DNA of 6,284 bases from Methanosarcinaceae archaeon (lineage in GTDB: Archaea; Halobacteriota; Methanosarcinia; Methanosarcinales; Methanosarcinaceae). The notes under the pieces were generated by a model, which saw nothing but the letters and a program-made list of their open reading frames with translations, was not told the DNA's origin and made no database searches. Positions 1-5,885 of this stretch are shown one piece after another (positions within the stretch are counted from its first letter, which is position 1; each line of letters opens with the position of its first letter). The DNA lies in the NCBI GenBank assembly GCA_030655675.1, contig JAUSPM010000225.1:1-6284 (forward strand). Reading direction: 5' to 3'. Both the position numbers and the translations under genes were made by a program.

Positions 1-72
1 TCTTGCACACTTTTTGCTAAAGATTTAGATAATTCAATTTAGTATATGGGGGAAGCGCCGCCTGACGGCGGT
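1..72 (-). repeat. Dispersed GC-palindrome repeat, copy A (inverted, cut by window edge)
   Basis: Read on the minus strand this begins ACCGCCGTCAGGCGGC followed by a CTTCC..CAT stretch, matching the head of the copies at 2057, 5852 and 6049. The match to the 2057 copy continues past the head: positions 40-12 on the minus strand align with 2089-2117 at 24 of 29 bases, ending in GCAAAA in both. Stem CCGCC (58-62) pairs with GGCGG (67-71). The copy runs to the window edge, so its far end is not seen. It is the only copy in inverted orientation. Confidence 0.7.
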
Positions 73-173
73 TGCATTGTTTTTAGTTTCAGATAAAACA
101 ATCACATTTACGCAGCCATCCAACTACATCTATACAAATACTACTAAACAATATCTACTCTTTGTGACTTTTT

Positions 174-225
174 GCCACAGAGGACATAGCAACATTCCCT
201 CTGTACGCTCTGTGTCCTCTGTGGC
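174..225. repeat. Perfect 13-bp inverted repeat (CCACAGAGG type)
   Basis: GCCACAGAGGACA at 174-186 is the exact reverse complement of 213-225, with a 26-base spacer. The same CAGAG/CTCTG vocabulary recurs in the hairpin at 2265-2335, so this looks like a second small family of dispersed palindromic repeats. It could fold into a strong RNA hairpin or be a remnant of a small mobile element; the sequence does not decide between them. Confidence 0.7.
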
Positions 226-254
226 TGTCAAATATGGTTCTAAATTATAATTGC

Positions 255-300
255 GGAGTCGTATAAACAAATTTGATAATTATAATTATATATATAGTAT
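255..300 (+). promoter_or_regulatory. Candidate archaeal TATA elements for the GT2 operon
   Basis: Two TATA-like boxes lie ahead of the GT2 start: TATAAA at 262-267 and a longer TATA-rich run at about 281-297. Archaeal transcription usually starts about 25 bases downstream of the box. The first would therefore give a short leader of some 25-28 bases, and the second an almost leaderless transcript. No strong Shine-Dalgarno precedes the ATG, which fits a leaderless or near-leaderless mRNA. This is inferred from pattern only. Confidence 0.4.
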
Positions 301-316
301 TATGGCATGAAAAGAT

Positions 317-1021
317 ATGATGAACTCAGTGAAAAACAAAACTAATGTTTCATTAGTTATTCCTGCATACAACGAAGAAAAACGAATTGCTACAATGCTT
401 TCGCAATATTGCAATCATTTTCCTGATTCTGAGATTATTGTTGTTTGTGATGGTACAGACAATACTCTAAATATTGTCAGATCCCTAACCAAAAATAATA
501 CAAATATCAAACTTTTACACTTTAATGACAGGGTGGGAAAAGGTGGCGCGATAATAGAGGGGTTTAAGGTTGCAAGTGGAGATATAATTGGTTTTGTCGA
601 TGCTGATGATTCGATCAAACCGTCTCAAGTCGTTGCTATGATCGATAAACTCTCCAATGCCGATGGAGTGATTGCATCCAGACATCTGAATGATTCAAAG
701 ATTATCGTTAAACAACCACTTGAAAGACGAGTTGCGAGCAAATGTTTTAATATTTTTGTTAGACTGATGTTTAATTTTCCTTTTAAAGACACACAATGTG
801 GTGCAAAAGTTTTTAAAAAAGAAGCAATTGCCGGAATATTGAATGAATTGGTAACCACTGGATTTGAATTCGATGTGGACCTATTATGGAAATTGAAGAA
901 AAATGGTTACACAATTGTTGAATATCCAATTGAATGGAGTCATTCTGAAGGATCTGGTTTCAGTTTAAAAAGTGCGCCAAAGATGTTTATATCACTTATA
1001 AGGGTACGATTATGGAAATGA
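317..1021 (+). CDS. GT2 family glycosyltransferase, dolichyl-phosphate sugar synthase-like
   Basis: This 234-residue enzyme has the features of dolichyl-phosphate mannose/glucose synthases, which transfer a sugar from GDP-mannose or UDP-glucose to polyprenyl phosphate at the cytoplasmic membrane face. Visible motifs: IPAYNEE (15-21) opening the GT-A fold, CDGTDNT (44-50), a DADDS metal-binding DXD motif (95-99), SR (121-122), KDTQCGAKVF (157-166), and a family-typical end with GFEFDVDLLWKLKKNGY followed by EYPIEW and a WSHSEGS segment (208-213). The tail resembles ALG5-like and archaeal Agl enzymes. There is no clear C-terminal membrane span, so it is the short catalytic-domain form. ATG codons at 317 and 320 are adjacent and either could start. 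It overlaps the next gene by 10 bases, indicating translational coupling. Donor sugar is not determined; a ManC gene downstream favours mannose. The fold and class are secure, the exact substrate is not. Confidence 0.9.
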   Translation: MMNSVKNKTNVSLVIPAYNEEKRIATMLSQYCNHFPDSEIIVVCDGTDNTLNIVRSLTKNNTNIKLLHFNDRVGKGGAIIEGFKVASGDIIGFVDADDSIKPSQVVAMIDKLSNADGVIASRHLNDSKIIVKQPLERRVASKCFNIFVRLMFNFPFKDTQCGAKVFKKEAIAGILNELVTTGFEFDVDLLWKLKKNGYTIVEYPIEWSHSEGSGFSLKSAPKMFISLIRVRLWK

Positions 1022-1980
1022 ATGACAAAACCCCAATGAATTTCCGAACTTTACTAAACAAAAAAACGATTATTTCATTCATCGTATCATTTTTGATCCT
1101 TTATCTTCTGATAAGGAATGTAGACTTCAACAGTGTGATTGTAGTATCAAAAAATCTGAATCTACCCATATATGCTCTTGCGATTGTGGTTCATTACTCA
1201 TCTTTTTATGTCCGTGGATTACGATGGAAAAAACTGCTGAATACACTCAATATACCGGTCAGCACATCTGTGCTTACGGAAATGGTTTTCTTATCATGGT
1301 TCGTCAACAGTATCGTTCCCGCAAAGATCGGTGATGTCTACAGAAGTGATCTACTTAAAAAGTATAACAGTGCACCAATTTCGACTTCAATTGGCACCAT
1401 CGTAGTTGAGCGTGTATTCGATATAACGATCCTGCTTGTATTATTAAGCGTCAGTGGAGCGATTCTTTTTAAAGACAAAATGCCCGGACATATCCTGCAA
1501 TCACTTGAGATAGGTTATATCCTGCTCGGATTTGTGATATTGGGACTGATTTTACTGAAGATTTTCAAAGGCCATGTTATACGGATAGTTCCAAATAGAT
1601 TTACCATGATATTTGAGAACCTGCACAATGGGGTTTATGATTCGTTTTCAAACTTGAATACCTTTGTCTATGTGGCAATATTAACAATCATTTCATGGTT
1701 TTTAGAATCTGGGCGGTTCTTGCTTGTTGCAACTGCACTCGGCATTGATCTAAACCTTCCTACAATAATCTTTGTCGCTCTGGCAGCATCGCTCCTGACT
1801 GCAATACCTCTAACACCCGCAGGTCTTGGCGCTGTGGAAGTATCAATTGTCGGCATTTTAGCGATGATGGGGGTTGATACTGCTGTCGGCACATCGATAG
1901 CACTGCTGGACAGGTTGATCAGTTACTGGAGTGTACTTGTGATTGGTGCGGTGGTGTATTTGATTAGCGATAAAACTTGA
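1012..1980 (+). CDS. UPF0104 / LPG-synthase-TM family integral membrane protein
   Basis: This 322-residue, highly hydrophobic protein belongs to the lysylphosphatidylglycerol synthase transmembrane-region family (UPF0104, related to the flippase part of MprF). Family landmarks visible are RGLRWK (68-73), NSIVPAKIGDVYR (99-111), VVERVFD (131-137), and PLTPAGLGAVE (266-276). Membrane segments are apparent near 18-35, 51-67, 124-150, 166-184, 217-240, 248-266, 271-288 and 300-318. ATG 1012 is preferred because AGGGT (1001-1005) lies 6 bases upstream; ATG 1018 would give an ATGA overlap with the GT2 stop. The tight overlap with the GT2 gene suggests a joint role. In haloarchaeal AglD these two domains are fused in one protein, so this pair looks like the unfused version. 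A role in moving or presenting the dolichyl-phosphate sugar is inference; the family assignment is firm. Confidence 0.88.
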   Translation: MEMNDKTPMNFRTLLNKKTIISFIVSFLILYLLIRNVDFNSVIVVSKNLNLPIYALAIVVHYSSFYVRGLRWKKLLNTLNIPVSTSVLTEMVFLSWFVNSIVPAKIGDVYRSDLLKKYNSAPISTSIGTIVVERVFDITILLVLLSVSGAILFKDKMPGHILQSLEIGYILLGFVILGLILLKIFKGHVIRIVPNRFTMIFENLHNGVYDSFSNLNTFVYVAILTIISWFLESGRFLLVATALGIDLNLPTIIFVALAASLLTAIPLTPAGLGAVEVSIVGILAMMGVDTAVGTSIALLDRLISYWSVLVIGAVVYLISDKT

Positions 1981-2056
1981 TAGATGTATTGTATTTGTAT
2001 AGCTGTTTAATGACTTCGCAAATGAAATGATTCGATTTGAAACCAAAAACAGTGTG

Positions 2057-2179
2057 ACCGCCTGCAGGCGGCACGTTCCATCCATGCCAATTTGAATGAA
2101 CTAAATAGTTAGCAAAACATTTATTAAAACTTGTGGAATGTGCAGATGGCGATTGAAAATTCGATGTGTGTGCAGGGCA
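2057..2179 (+). repeat. Dispersed GC-palindrome repeat, copy B
   Basis: It starts with a perfect 14-bp palindrome, CCGCCTGCAGGCGG (2058-2071), then CACGTTCCAT and, after 5 bases, CCAAT. The middle (2089-2117) matches copy A at 24 of 29 bases. The tail (2149-2179), starting GCGATTGAAA and ending GGCA, matches copy D (6148-6178) at 26 of 31 bases. Copy B thus links the other copies into one diverged family of roughly 120-130 bases. Just beyond the end, CGCGC (2183-2187) and GCGCG (2192-2196) form a compact hairpin with a TCTT loop. No coding frame is conserved. Confidence 0.7.
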
Positions 2180-2264
2180 ATGCGCGCTCTTGCGCGTGAG
2201 GTGAATCGTTTTTAATGAGACTTTTTAATTTATTCTGGCAAAAAGAAATCATTGCAAAAATATT

Positions 2265-2335
2265 CACCGCAGAGGACGCTGAGTACGCAGAGAGTCGTTG
2301 TTTTTTCTTTGTGACTCTCTGTGTACTCTGTGGTT
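2265..2335. repeat. Long hairpin of the CAGAG/CTCTG repeat type
   Basis: GAGTACGCAGAGAGTC (2281-2296) pairs with GACTCTCTGTGTACTC (2313-2328) over 16 positions, 15 exact plus one G-T wobble, around a T-rich 16-base loop. Flanks extend the theme: ACCGCAGAGGACGC on the left and CTCTGTGGT on the right. It shares vocabulary and general design with the inverted repeat at 174-225. Such CCACAGAGGAC-like palindromes resemble interspersed repeats known from several prokaryotes; whether this one is mobile, structural or part of transcript ends is not known. Confidence 0.7.
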
Positions 2336-2482
2336 TTCCGAACCATTCCAGAAGATAATAAAAAGTCTCTTTTTAATCATGAATATATTAAACACCCTGC
2401 ACCGCAACGCTGCACCATCTTAACAAAAACGATGTATTAAATGATGATTGACATTATAACACAATCGAACATTCACGAGCAA

Positions 2483-2492
2483 TTAATATATG
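2483..2492 (+). promoter_or_regulatory. Candidate TATA box for manC
   Basis: TTAATATATG is the best TATA-like element before manC. A start about 25 bases downstream would give an mRNA leader of roughly 65-70 bases containing the direct repeat and the ribosome binding site. A second TATA-like run, TTTATAG at 2546-2552, lies too close to the gene to leave the ribosome binding site in the transcript. Confidence 0.35.
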
Positions 2493-2521
2493 CGAAGTTA
2501 TATTGAAAGTATCATATTGTA

Positions 2522-2563
2522 AAATTTAGATTATACTGATGCAAATTTATAGATCATACTGAT
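2522..2563 (+). repeat. Tandem direct repeat in the manC leader
   Basis: Two units, 2522-2540 and 2543-2563, both begin AAATTT and end ATACTGAT. They differ by one substitution and a 2-base insertion in the second unit. They sit immediately upstream of the manC ribosome binding site. They could be a pair of regulator-binding sites or a recent slippage duplication; no inverted symmetry was seen to favour a particular regulator type. Confidence 0.6.
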
Positions 2564-2566
2564 AAA

Positions 2567-2575
2567 AGGAGCTGA
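2567..2575 (+). promoter_or_regulatory. Strong Shine-Dalgarno that places the manC start at ATC 2581
   Basis: AGGAGCTGA matches the archaeal 16S-complementary sequence AGGAGGTGA at 8 of 9 bases. It ends 5 bases before ATC 2581, a normal spacing. The only other candidate upstream, CTG 2572, lies within this site and would have no spacer. The site therefore supports translation beginning at the non-canonical ATC. Confidence 0.6.
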
Positions 2576-2580
2576 AAACC

Positions 2581-3960
2581 ATCAAATCCATAATCCTCGC
2601 CGGTGGTTCCGGCACACGCCTGTGGCCACTCAGCCGTGAACAATATCCAAAACAATTTTTAAAACTCGGCGAAACATCACTATTCCAGGATACTTTCTTA
2701 AGATGTCTTGAAATATCCGAAATATCCGAGACCTTTATTGTTACAAATGAATCCCAGAAGTTTTTTGTCATCGGGCAGATCAAGGAACTTGAGTATGATA
2801 TCCCTGCTGATAATGTACTTATCGAACCTAAGGGAAAGAATACTCTTCCAGCCATCTGTTTTGGAATGCGAGAAATCAATAGACGATTTGGCAGATCTAT
2901 TGTTGGTGTTTTTTCATCAGACCACATACTCGATAAAACCGCAATGGAAACAATCGTCAGTGCAGAGAAATTGGCATCTGACCACCTCGTGACCTTTGGA
3001 ATTATACCCACATCACCACATACAGGTTATGGATACGTAAAACCTGCGGGGGAACTTGATGTTGGTTATAAGGTTTCTGATTTCATGGAAAAGCCGAACC
3101 TTGATGATGCTATAAAATATATCGAAGAAGGGTGCCTGTGGAATAGCGGGATGTTTCTTTTCGATACTGATGTGTTTTTTGCTGAATTGAAAGACCATGC
3201 TCCGGAAATTTTTAAAGCATTTGATGTACCAAATGATATGTCGCTGGATATCAAAAATATCTACATGAACCTGCCGTCTGTTTCAATAGACTATGGAATT
3301 ATGGAAAGGTCCAGCCGTGTGGCTGTTGTCAAACTTGACCACAAATGGAGCGACCTCGGTAATTTCGATGCGTTGTATGACGAAAATGAAAAAGATGAGC
3401 AAGGGAACGTTGTCTACGATTGTGATGATGTCCTGATTAATTCGACTGACAATCTGATATACTCGAAACCGAACAAGATCGTTTCACTTATTGATGTTAA
3501 CGACATGGTTGTTGTTGACACACCTGATGCACTGCTTGTATGTCCGCGAAAGAGCAGTCAGAAAGTGAAGGATGTCGTAACTGCGCTCAAGGGTGCGAAT
3601 GATGAACGTGCACAATTCCAGCAAACCGTGTACAGGCCGTGGGGCTCGTATACGATCCTTGAGTGTTCAGAAAGGCACAAGATCAAGAACATAATGGTTA
3701 TGCCGGGAAGGACCCTTAGTTTGCAGATGCACCACCATCGCAGTGAGCACTGGGTTGTTGTTAAGGGAATGGCGTGTGTGCAGGTTAATGGGGAGCAGAA
3801 GTTCTTGCGACAGGGTGAGAGTACATTTATACGATCGGGAGAGAAACACAGGCTTTCAAATCATGGGAAGATACCGCTTGAAATCATTGAGGTACAACTT
3901 GGCGAGCGTGTTGATGAGGATGATATTGTTCGGTTCGATGATGAGTATGGGCGGGTGTGA
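2581..3960 (+). CDS. manC: Mannose-1-phosphate guanylyltransferase / mannose-6-phosphate isomerase (ManC/AlgA type), non-canonical start
   Basis: This bifunctional cytoplasmic enzyme makes mannose-1-phosphate plus GTP into GDP-mannose and carries a type II phosphomannose isomerase domain. Read from ATC 2581 it has 459 residues, normal for the family. The nucleotidyltransferase signature GGSGTRLWPLSR (8-19) and PKQFL (23-27) start the protein. FSSDH (111-115), GYGYVK (149-154), FMEKP (168-172), WNSGMFLF (187-194), SIDYGIMER (235-243) and WSDLGNFDAL (256-265) follow. The C-terminal cupin has RPWGSY (352-357), the metal-site segment QMHHHRSEHW (382-391), GEKHRL (420-425) and EVQLG (437-441). The frame is closed by TAA at 2563-2565 and has no ATG, GTG or TTG until ATG 2866 (residue 96), which would remove the catalytic signature. 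ATC 2581, following a strong ribosome binding site, is therefore the best start; ATA 2590 is less likely. The rest is intact. A substitution or sequencing error of ATG to ATC is possible. GDP-mannose would feed glycan synthesis, including the GT2 enzyme upstream. Confidence 0.9.
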   Translation: MKSIILAGGSGTRLWPLSREQYPKQFLKLGETSLFQDTFLRCLEISEISETFIVTNESQKFFVIGQIKELEYDIPADNVLIEPKGKNTLPAICFGMREINRRFGRSIVGVFSSDHILDKTAMETIVSAEKLASDHLVTFGIIPTSPHTGYGYVKPAGELDVGYKVSDFMEKPNLDDAIKYIEEGCLWNSGMFLFDTDVFFAELKDHAPEIFKAFDVPNDMSLDIKNIYMNLPSVSIDYGIMERSSRVAVVKLDHKWSDLGNFDALYDENEKDEQGNVVYDCDDVLINSTDNLIYSKPNKIVSLIDVNDMVVVDTPDALLVCPRKSSQKVKDVVTALKGANDERAQFQQTVYRPWGSYTILECSERHKIKNIMVMPGRTLSLQMHHHRSEHWVVVKGMACVQVNGEQKFLRQGESTFIRSGEKHRLSNHGKIPLEIIEVQLGERVDEDDIVRFDDEYGRV

Positions 3961-3995
3961 TGGTAAACTTTCCCCGTCTTACACTATATATTGAA

Positions 3996-4069
3996 AATGG
4001 TTTTCCTATGGCATTCAGATATATTTATAATGGTTCCTAACTACATTATATTACAGACCATTTATAGGA
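3996..4069 (+). promoter_or_regulatory. Toxin-antitoxin promoter with operator-like repeats and RBS
   Basis: A TATA-like run (about 4019-4030) lies ahead of the antitoxin, and AGGA (4066-4069) serves as a ribosome binding site 9 bases before ATG 4079. Around the promoter, ATGGTTTTCCTA (3997-4008) and ATGGTTCCTA (4030-4039) form a direct repeat. TATAATGGT (4026-4034) and ACCATTTATA (4057-4066) form an imperfect inverted repeat. RelBE-type operons are commonly autoregulated by the antitoxin or complex through such sites; this role is inferred. Confidence 0.4.
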
Positions 4070-4078
4070 CTGATTCAT

Positions 4079-4327
4079 ATGGAAGTAAATACTACTGATG
4101 AAAATGTCTTGTTAAACCTGTTACAAAGCATCAATCGAAAATTGGATGAATTGACAGGATTGAAGGAAGACATTGCAACATTAGTGAAAAAAATAGATTT
4201 TGTCGAGGAAATGCTGGTTGAAGAAATGACCGAAAATGAAAATATTGAATTAGCAGAAGCGATGGAAGAATATAAACGTGGGGATACAATATCATTAGCA
4301 GAAGCTAAAAGATCATTGGGGATTTGA
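4079..4327 (+). CDS. RelB-like antitoxin of a type II toxin-antitoxin pair
   Basis: This acidic 82-residue protein should neutralise the RelE-type toxin encoded directly after it. Residues 8-50 look helical and coiled-coil prone, with leucine and isoleucine spaced in heptad fashion. The C-terminal stretch EEYKRGDTISLAEAK (63-77) followed by LGI (80-82) is the conserved end seen in many archaeal RelB-like proteins. The N-terminus shows no obvious ribbon-helix-helix or AbrB-like DNA-binding motif, so how it would repress its promoter is unclear. Its stop codon touches the toxin ATG with no gap, and AGGA precedes the start at proper spacing. Identification rests on the C-terminal motif and the neighbouring toxin. 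Confidence 0.8.
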   Translation: MEVNTTDENVLLNLLQSINRKLDELTGLKEDIATLVKKIDFVEEMLVEEMTENENIELAEAMEEYKRGDTISLAEAKRSLGI

Positions 4328-4585
4328 ATGAATTTCCGTGTAGAACTAAGCAGCAAAGCACTCCAATCCCTGTCAAAATTAGATCTTTCAGATAAAAAGA
4401 GGGCTTTTGATAAGATCGAATCCCTTGAAAATACCCCTTTTCCAACAGGTTATAAAAAACTCGGCGGAAAAAATGAAGTTTACCGGCTGAGATTTGGCAA
4501 CTTTAGGATCCTTTACACAATATCAAAACCTGAACATACCATTTTAATATTTCACATCGAGAAACGAAGCAAGGTATATCAATAA
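4328..4585 (+). CDS. relE: RelE/ParE-superfamily toxin (mRNA interferase-like)
   Basis: This basic 85-residue protein has the RelE fold pattern: an N-terminal strand (MNFRVELS), two helices (8-35), then the strands LGGKNEVYRLRFGNFR (45-60), ILYTI and ILIFHIEKR (72-80), ending SKVYQ. RelE toxins cleave mRNA in the ribosomal A site. Candidate functional residues by position are R53, R55, R60, R80 and Y84, which suggests ribonuclease-type RelE rather than gyrase-targeting ParE. Translation should be coupled to the antitoxin, whose TGA abuts this ATG; GGGGA at 4317-4321 may help re-initiation. It appears full length and probably active. The exact target is inferred from the family. Confidence 0.85.
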   Translation: MNFRVELSSKALQSLSKLDLSDKKRAFDKIESLENTPFPTGYKKLGGKNEVYRLRFGNFRILYTISKPEHTILIFHIEKRSKVYQ

Positions 4586-4624
4586 GAATTTTGCAGCCCC
4601 ACAACATTTAGTTGGTAAATATTC

Positions 4625-4692
4625 GACGAGATGAACAGAATATGCCGGATGGGGCGGACCACTAATATCCTGTAGATCCTGTTCATCCTGTC
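4625..4692. repeat. Imperfect inverted repeat with GATGAACAG arms
   Basis: GATGAACAG (4630-4638) is the exact reverse complement of CTGTTCATC (4679-4687). Extending the arms to roughly 18 bases each (4625-4642 and 4675-4692) keeps most pairs, with a spacer of about 30 bases. The right arm, with CCTGTTCATCCTGTCC, resembles short dispersed repeats of the GGATGAACAGGAT type seen in many prokaryotic genomes. The location just after the toxin gene could allow a role in transcript ending, but there is no adjacent T-run to support that. Confidence 0.55.
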
Positions 4693-4783
4693 CATTACTT
4701 CAGACAATGTGATTTCCATATTTGAAAACATATCCTGAATAATGTTACTCACACAATGTTGAAGAGAACTACACATTTGCCAA

Positions 4784-4833
4784 TATTTAATCAGATCCAT
4801 TATAACCGTTTAAAGATGCAACCAACTTTAGGA
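4784..4833 (+). promoter_or_regulatory. Candidate TATA element and RBS for the epimerase gene
   Basis: TATTTAA (4784-4790) is a possible archaeal TATA box giving a leader of about 30 bases. AGGA (4830-4833) lies 7 bases before ATG 4841 and supports that start. The RBS is convincing; the TATA assignment is tentative. Confidence 0.4.
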
Positions 4834-4840
4834 AATTAAT

Positions 4841-5812
4841 ATGAGTCAAAGTACAACAGAAGAACGATCAATTGATAAAATATTGGTCACCGGTGGAGCG
4901 GGCTTTATTGGAAGTCATATAGTTGATCGGTTGATGGATACAGGATGCGAGGTCGTTGTGTTTGACAACCTTAGTTCCGGGGAGATGGAGTTTATTGAAC
5001 ATCATCTCGATAAAACAAATTTTTCACTTATTAAAGGTGATATGCTGAATACCGATGAGATCGAGGCGGCATGTCGTGGTGTTGACTTTGTGTATCACGC
5101 GGCTGCAAATCCTGATGTCCGGTTGGGTATTGTGGATACGAAGGTTCATTTCGACCAGAATATCACTGCTACCTACAATCTGCTTGAAGCGATGCGCAAG
5201 GGAGGCGTTACGAATATCGCATTCACGTCTACTTCAACGGTTTATGGTGAAGCAACGACTATTCCCACTCCTGAGGAATATGGGCCACTTGTTCCGATAT
5301 CATTATACGGGGCATCCAAACTTGCATGTGAGGCACTTATTACTTCATATTCCCACACATTCGATATGCATTCATGGATATTCAGATTCGCTAATATCGT
5401 TGGTGACAGGGGCACGCATGGCATTATTGTGGATTTTATTGAAAAACTTAAAAATGACAATCAGCATCTTGAGATACTTGGAGACGGGAGACAATCCAAA
5501 TCGTATCTGCATGTCAACGATTGTGTTGATGCGATACTGTTTGCGGTTGATCATGTCGGCGAAACAGTGAACATCTTTAATGTGGGGTCGGAAGATACCA
5601 TCGATGCTACTGGAATTGCCAGGATCGTTGTTGAGGAGATGGGACTAAAGGATGTTGAGTTTAATTACACTGGTGGGAAGCGGGGTTGGAAAGGGGATGT
5701 ACCACGGATGTTGCTTGCGGTTGATAAGTTGAAGGAACTGGGATGGAGTCCATCGTATAATTCTGCGGATAGTGTGCAGGATACGGCTCGTGTGTTGATT
5801 GGATTGGTTTAA
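4841..5812 (+). CDS. NAD-dependent nucleotide-sugar epimerase, UDP-glucose 4-epimerase (GalE)-like
   Basis: This 323-residue extended short-chain dehydrogenase would interconvert UDP-hexoses (glucose/galactose or their N-acetyl forms) in the cytoplasm. The Rossmann NAD-binding motif TGGAGFIGSH is at 17-26, with D42 in FDNLSSG positioned for NAD ribose binding. GDMLN (66-70), HAAANPDV (86-93), TSTSTVYGE (129-137, with T131 in the catalytic Ser/Thr position), the catalytic YGASK (156-160, Tyr156 and Lys160), FRFANIVGDRG (181-191) and SYLHVNDCVDA (221-231) all follow the family order. The length is normal. An N-terminal extension of about 10 polar residues precedes the first strand; ATG 4841 has a well-spaced AGGA. 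It is separated from the toxin gene by 255 bases, so it is probably transcribed on its own. Substrate specificity cannot be read from sequence; a related 4,6-dehydratase is less likely. Confidence 0.9.
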   Translation: MSQSTTEERSIDKILVTGGAGFIGSHIVDRLMDTGCEVVVFDNLSSGEMEFIEHHLDKTNFSLIKGDMLNTDEIEAACRGVDFVYHAAANPDVRLGIVDTKVHFDQNITATYNLLEAMRKGGVTNIAFTSTSTVYGEATTIPTPEEYGPLVPISLYGASKLACEALITSYSHTFDMHSWIFRFANIVGDRGTHGIIVDFIEKLKNDNQHLEILGDGRQSKSYLHVNDCVDAILFAVDHVGETVNIFNVGSEDTIDATGIARIVVEEMGLKDVEFNYTGGKRGWKGDVPRMLLAVDKLKELGWSPSYNSADSVQDTARVLIGLV

Positions 5813-5851
5813 TCTGCCGTCTTTGTTTAGCAGTTTTTGACACCAAGTTTA

Positions 5852-5885
5852 ACCGCCGCAGGCGGCACGCCCCATCTTCACCAAT
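5852..5885 (+). repeat. Dispersed GC-palindrome repeat, copy C (short)
   Basis: ACCGCCGCAGGCGGCACG followed by CCCCAT, five bases, then CCAAT matches the heads of copies B and D. The stem is CCGCC/GGCGG with a GCA loop. Beyond CCAAT the sequence no longer aligns clearly with the other copies, so this is a head-only or strongly diverged copy. It lies about 40 bases after the epimerase stop. Confidence 0.65.

Larger units (their letters stand above)
1..316. other. Non-coding region upstream of the GT2 gene
   Basis: No open frame here has coding character, and no tRNA-like or rRNA-like fold is apparent. The stretch holds a minus-strand copy of a dispersed repeat (1-72), a perfect 13-bp inverted repeat (174-225) and an AT-rich promoter zone (about 255-300). 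Nothing recognisable was seen between 73 and 170. Confidence 0.7.
1981..2580. other. 600-base non-coding region between the GT2 pair and manC
   Basis: No plausible gene is seen on either strand; open frames here are short and mostly antisense extensions of neighbouring genes. The region carries a dispersed-repeat copy (2057-2179), a small GC hairpin (2182-2197), a long hairpin (2265-2335), and the manC leader with a direct repeat (2522-2563). The region from about 2341 to 2480 is AT-rich with no recognised feature. Its length and content indicate that manC has its own promoter and is not in the upstream operon. Confidence 0.65.

Noticed and set aside
2572..2574. CTG as the manC start codon
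   Set aside because: It lies inside the extended Shine-Dalgarno sequence, leaving no spacer, and would add three residues before the position where homologues begin.
2547..3011. A 154-residue open frame on the - strand
   Set aside because: It is antisense to the well-supported N-terminal half of manC and looks like a shadow frame.
2866..3960. A shorter manC starting at ATG 2866
   Set aside because: This would delete residues 1-95, including the GGSGTRLWPLSR catalytic signature, and has no suitable ribosome binding site; the coding signal clearly extends upstream to 2581.
4579..4800. A possible 73-residue protein on the - strand after the toxin
   Set aside because: Part of it is simply the translation of the inverted repeat, it shows no family motif, and it contains the likely epimerase promoter element.
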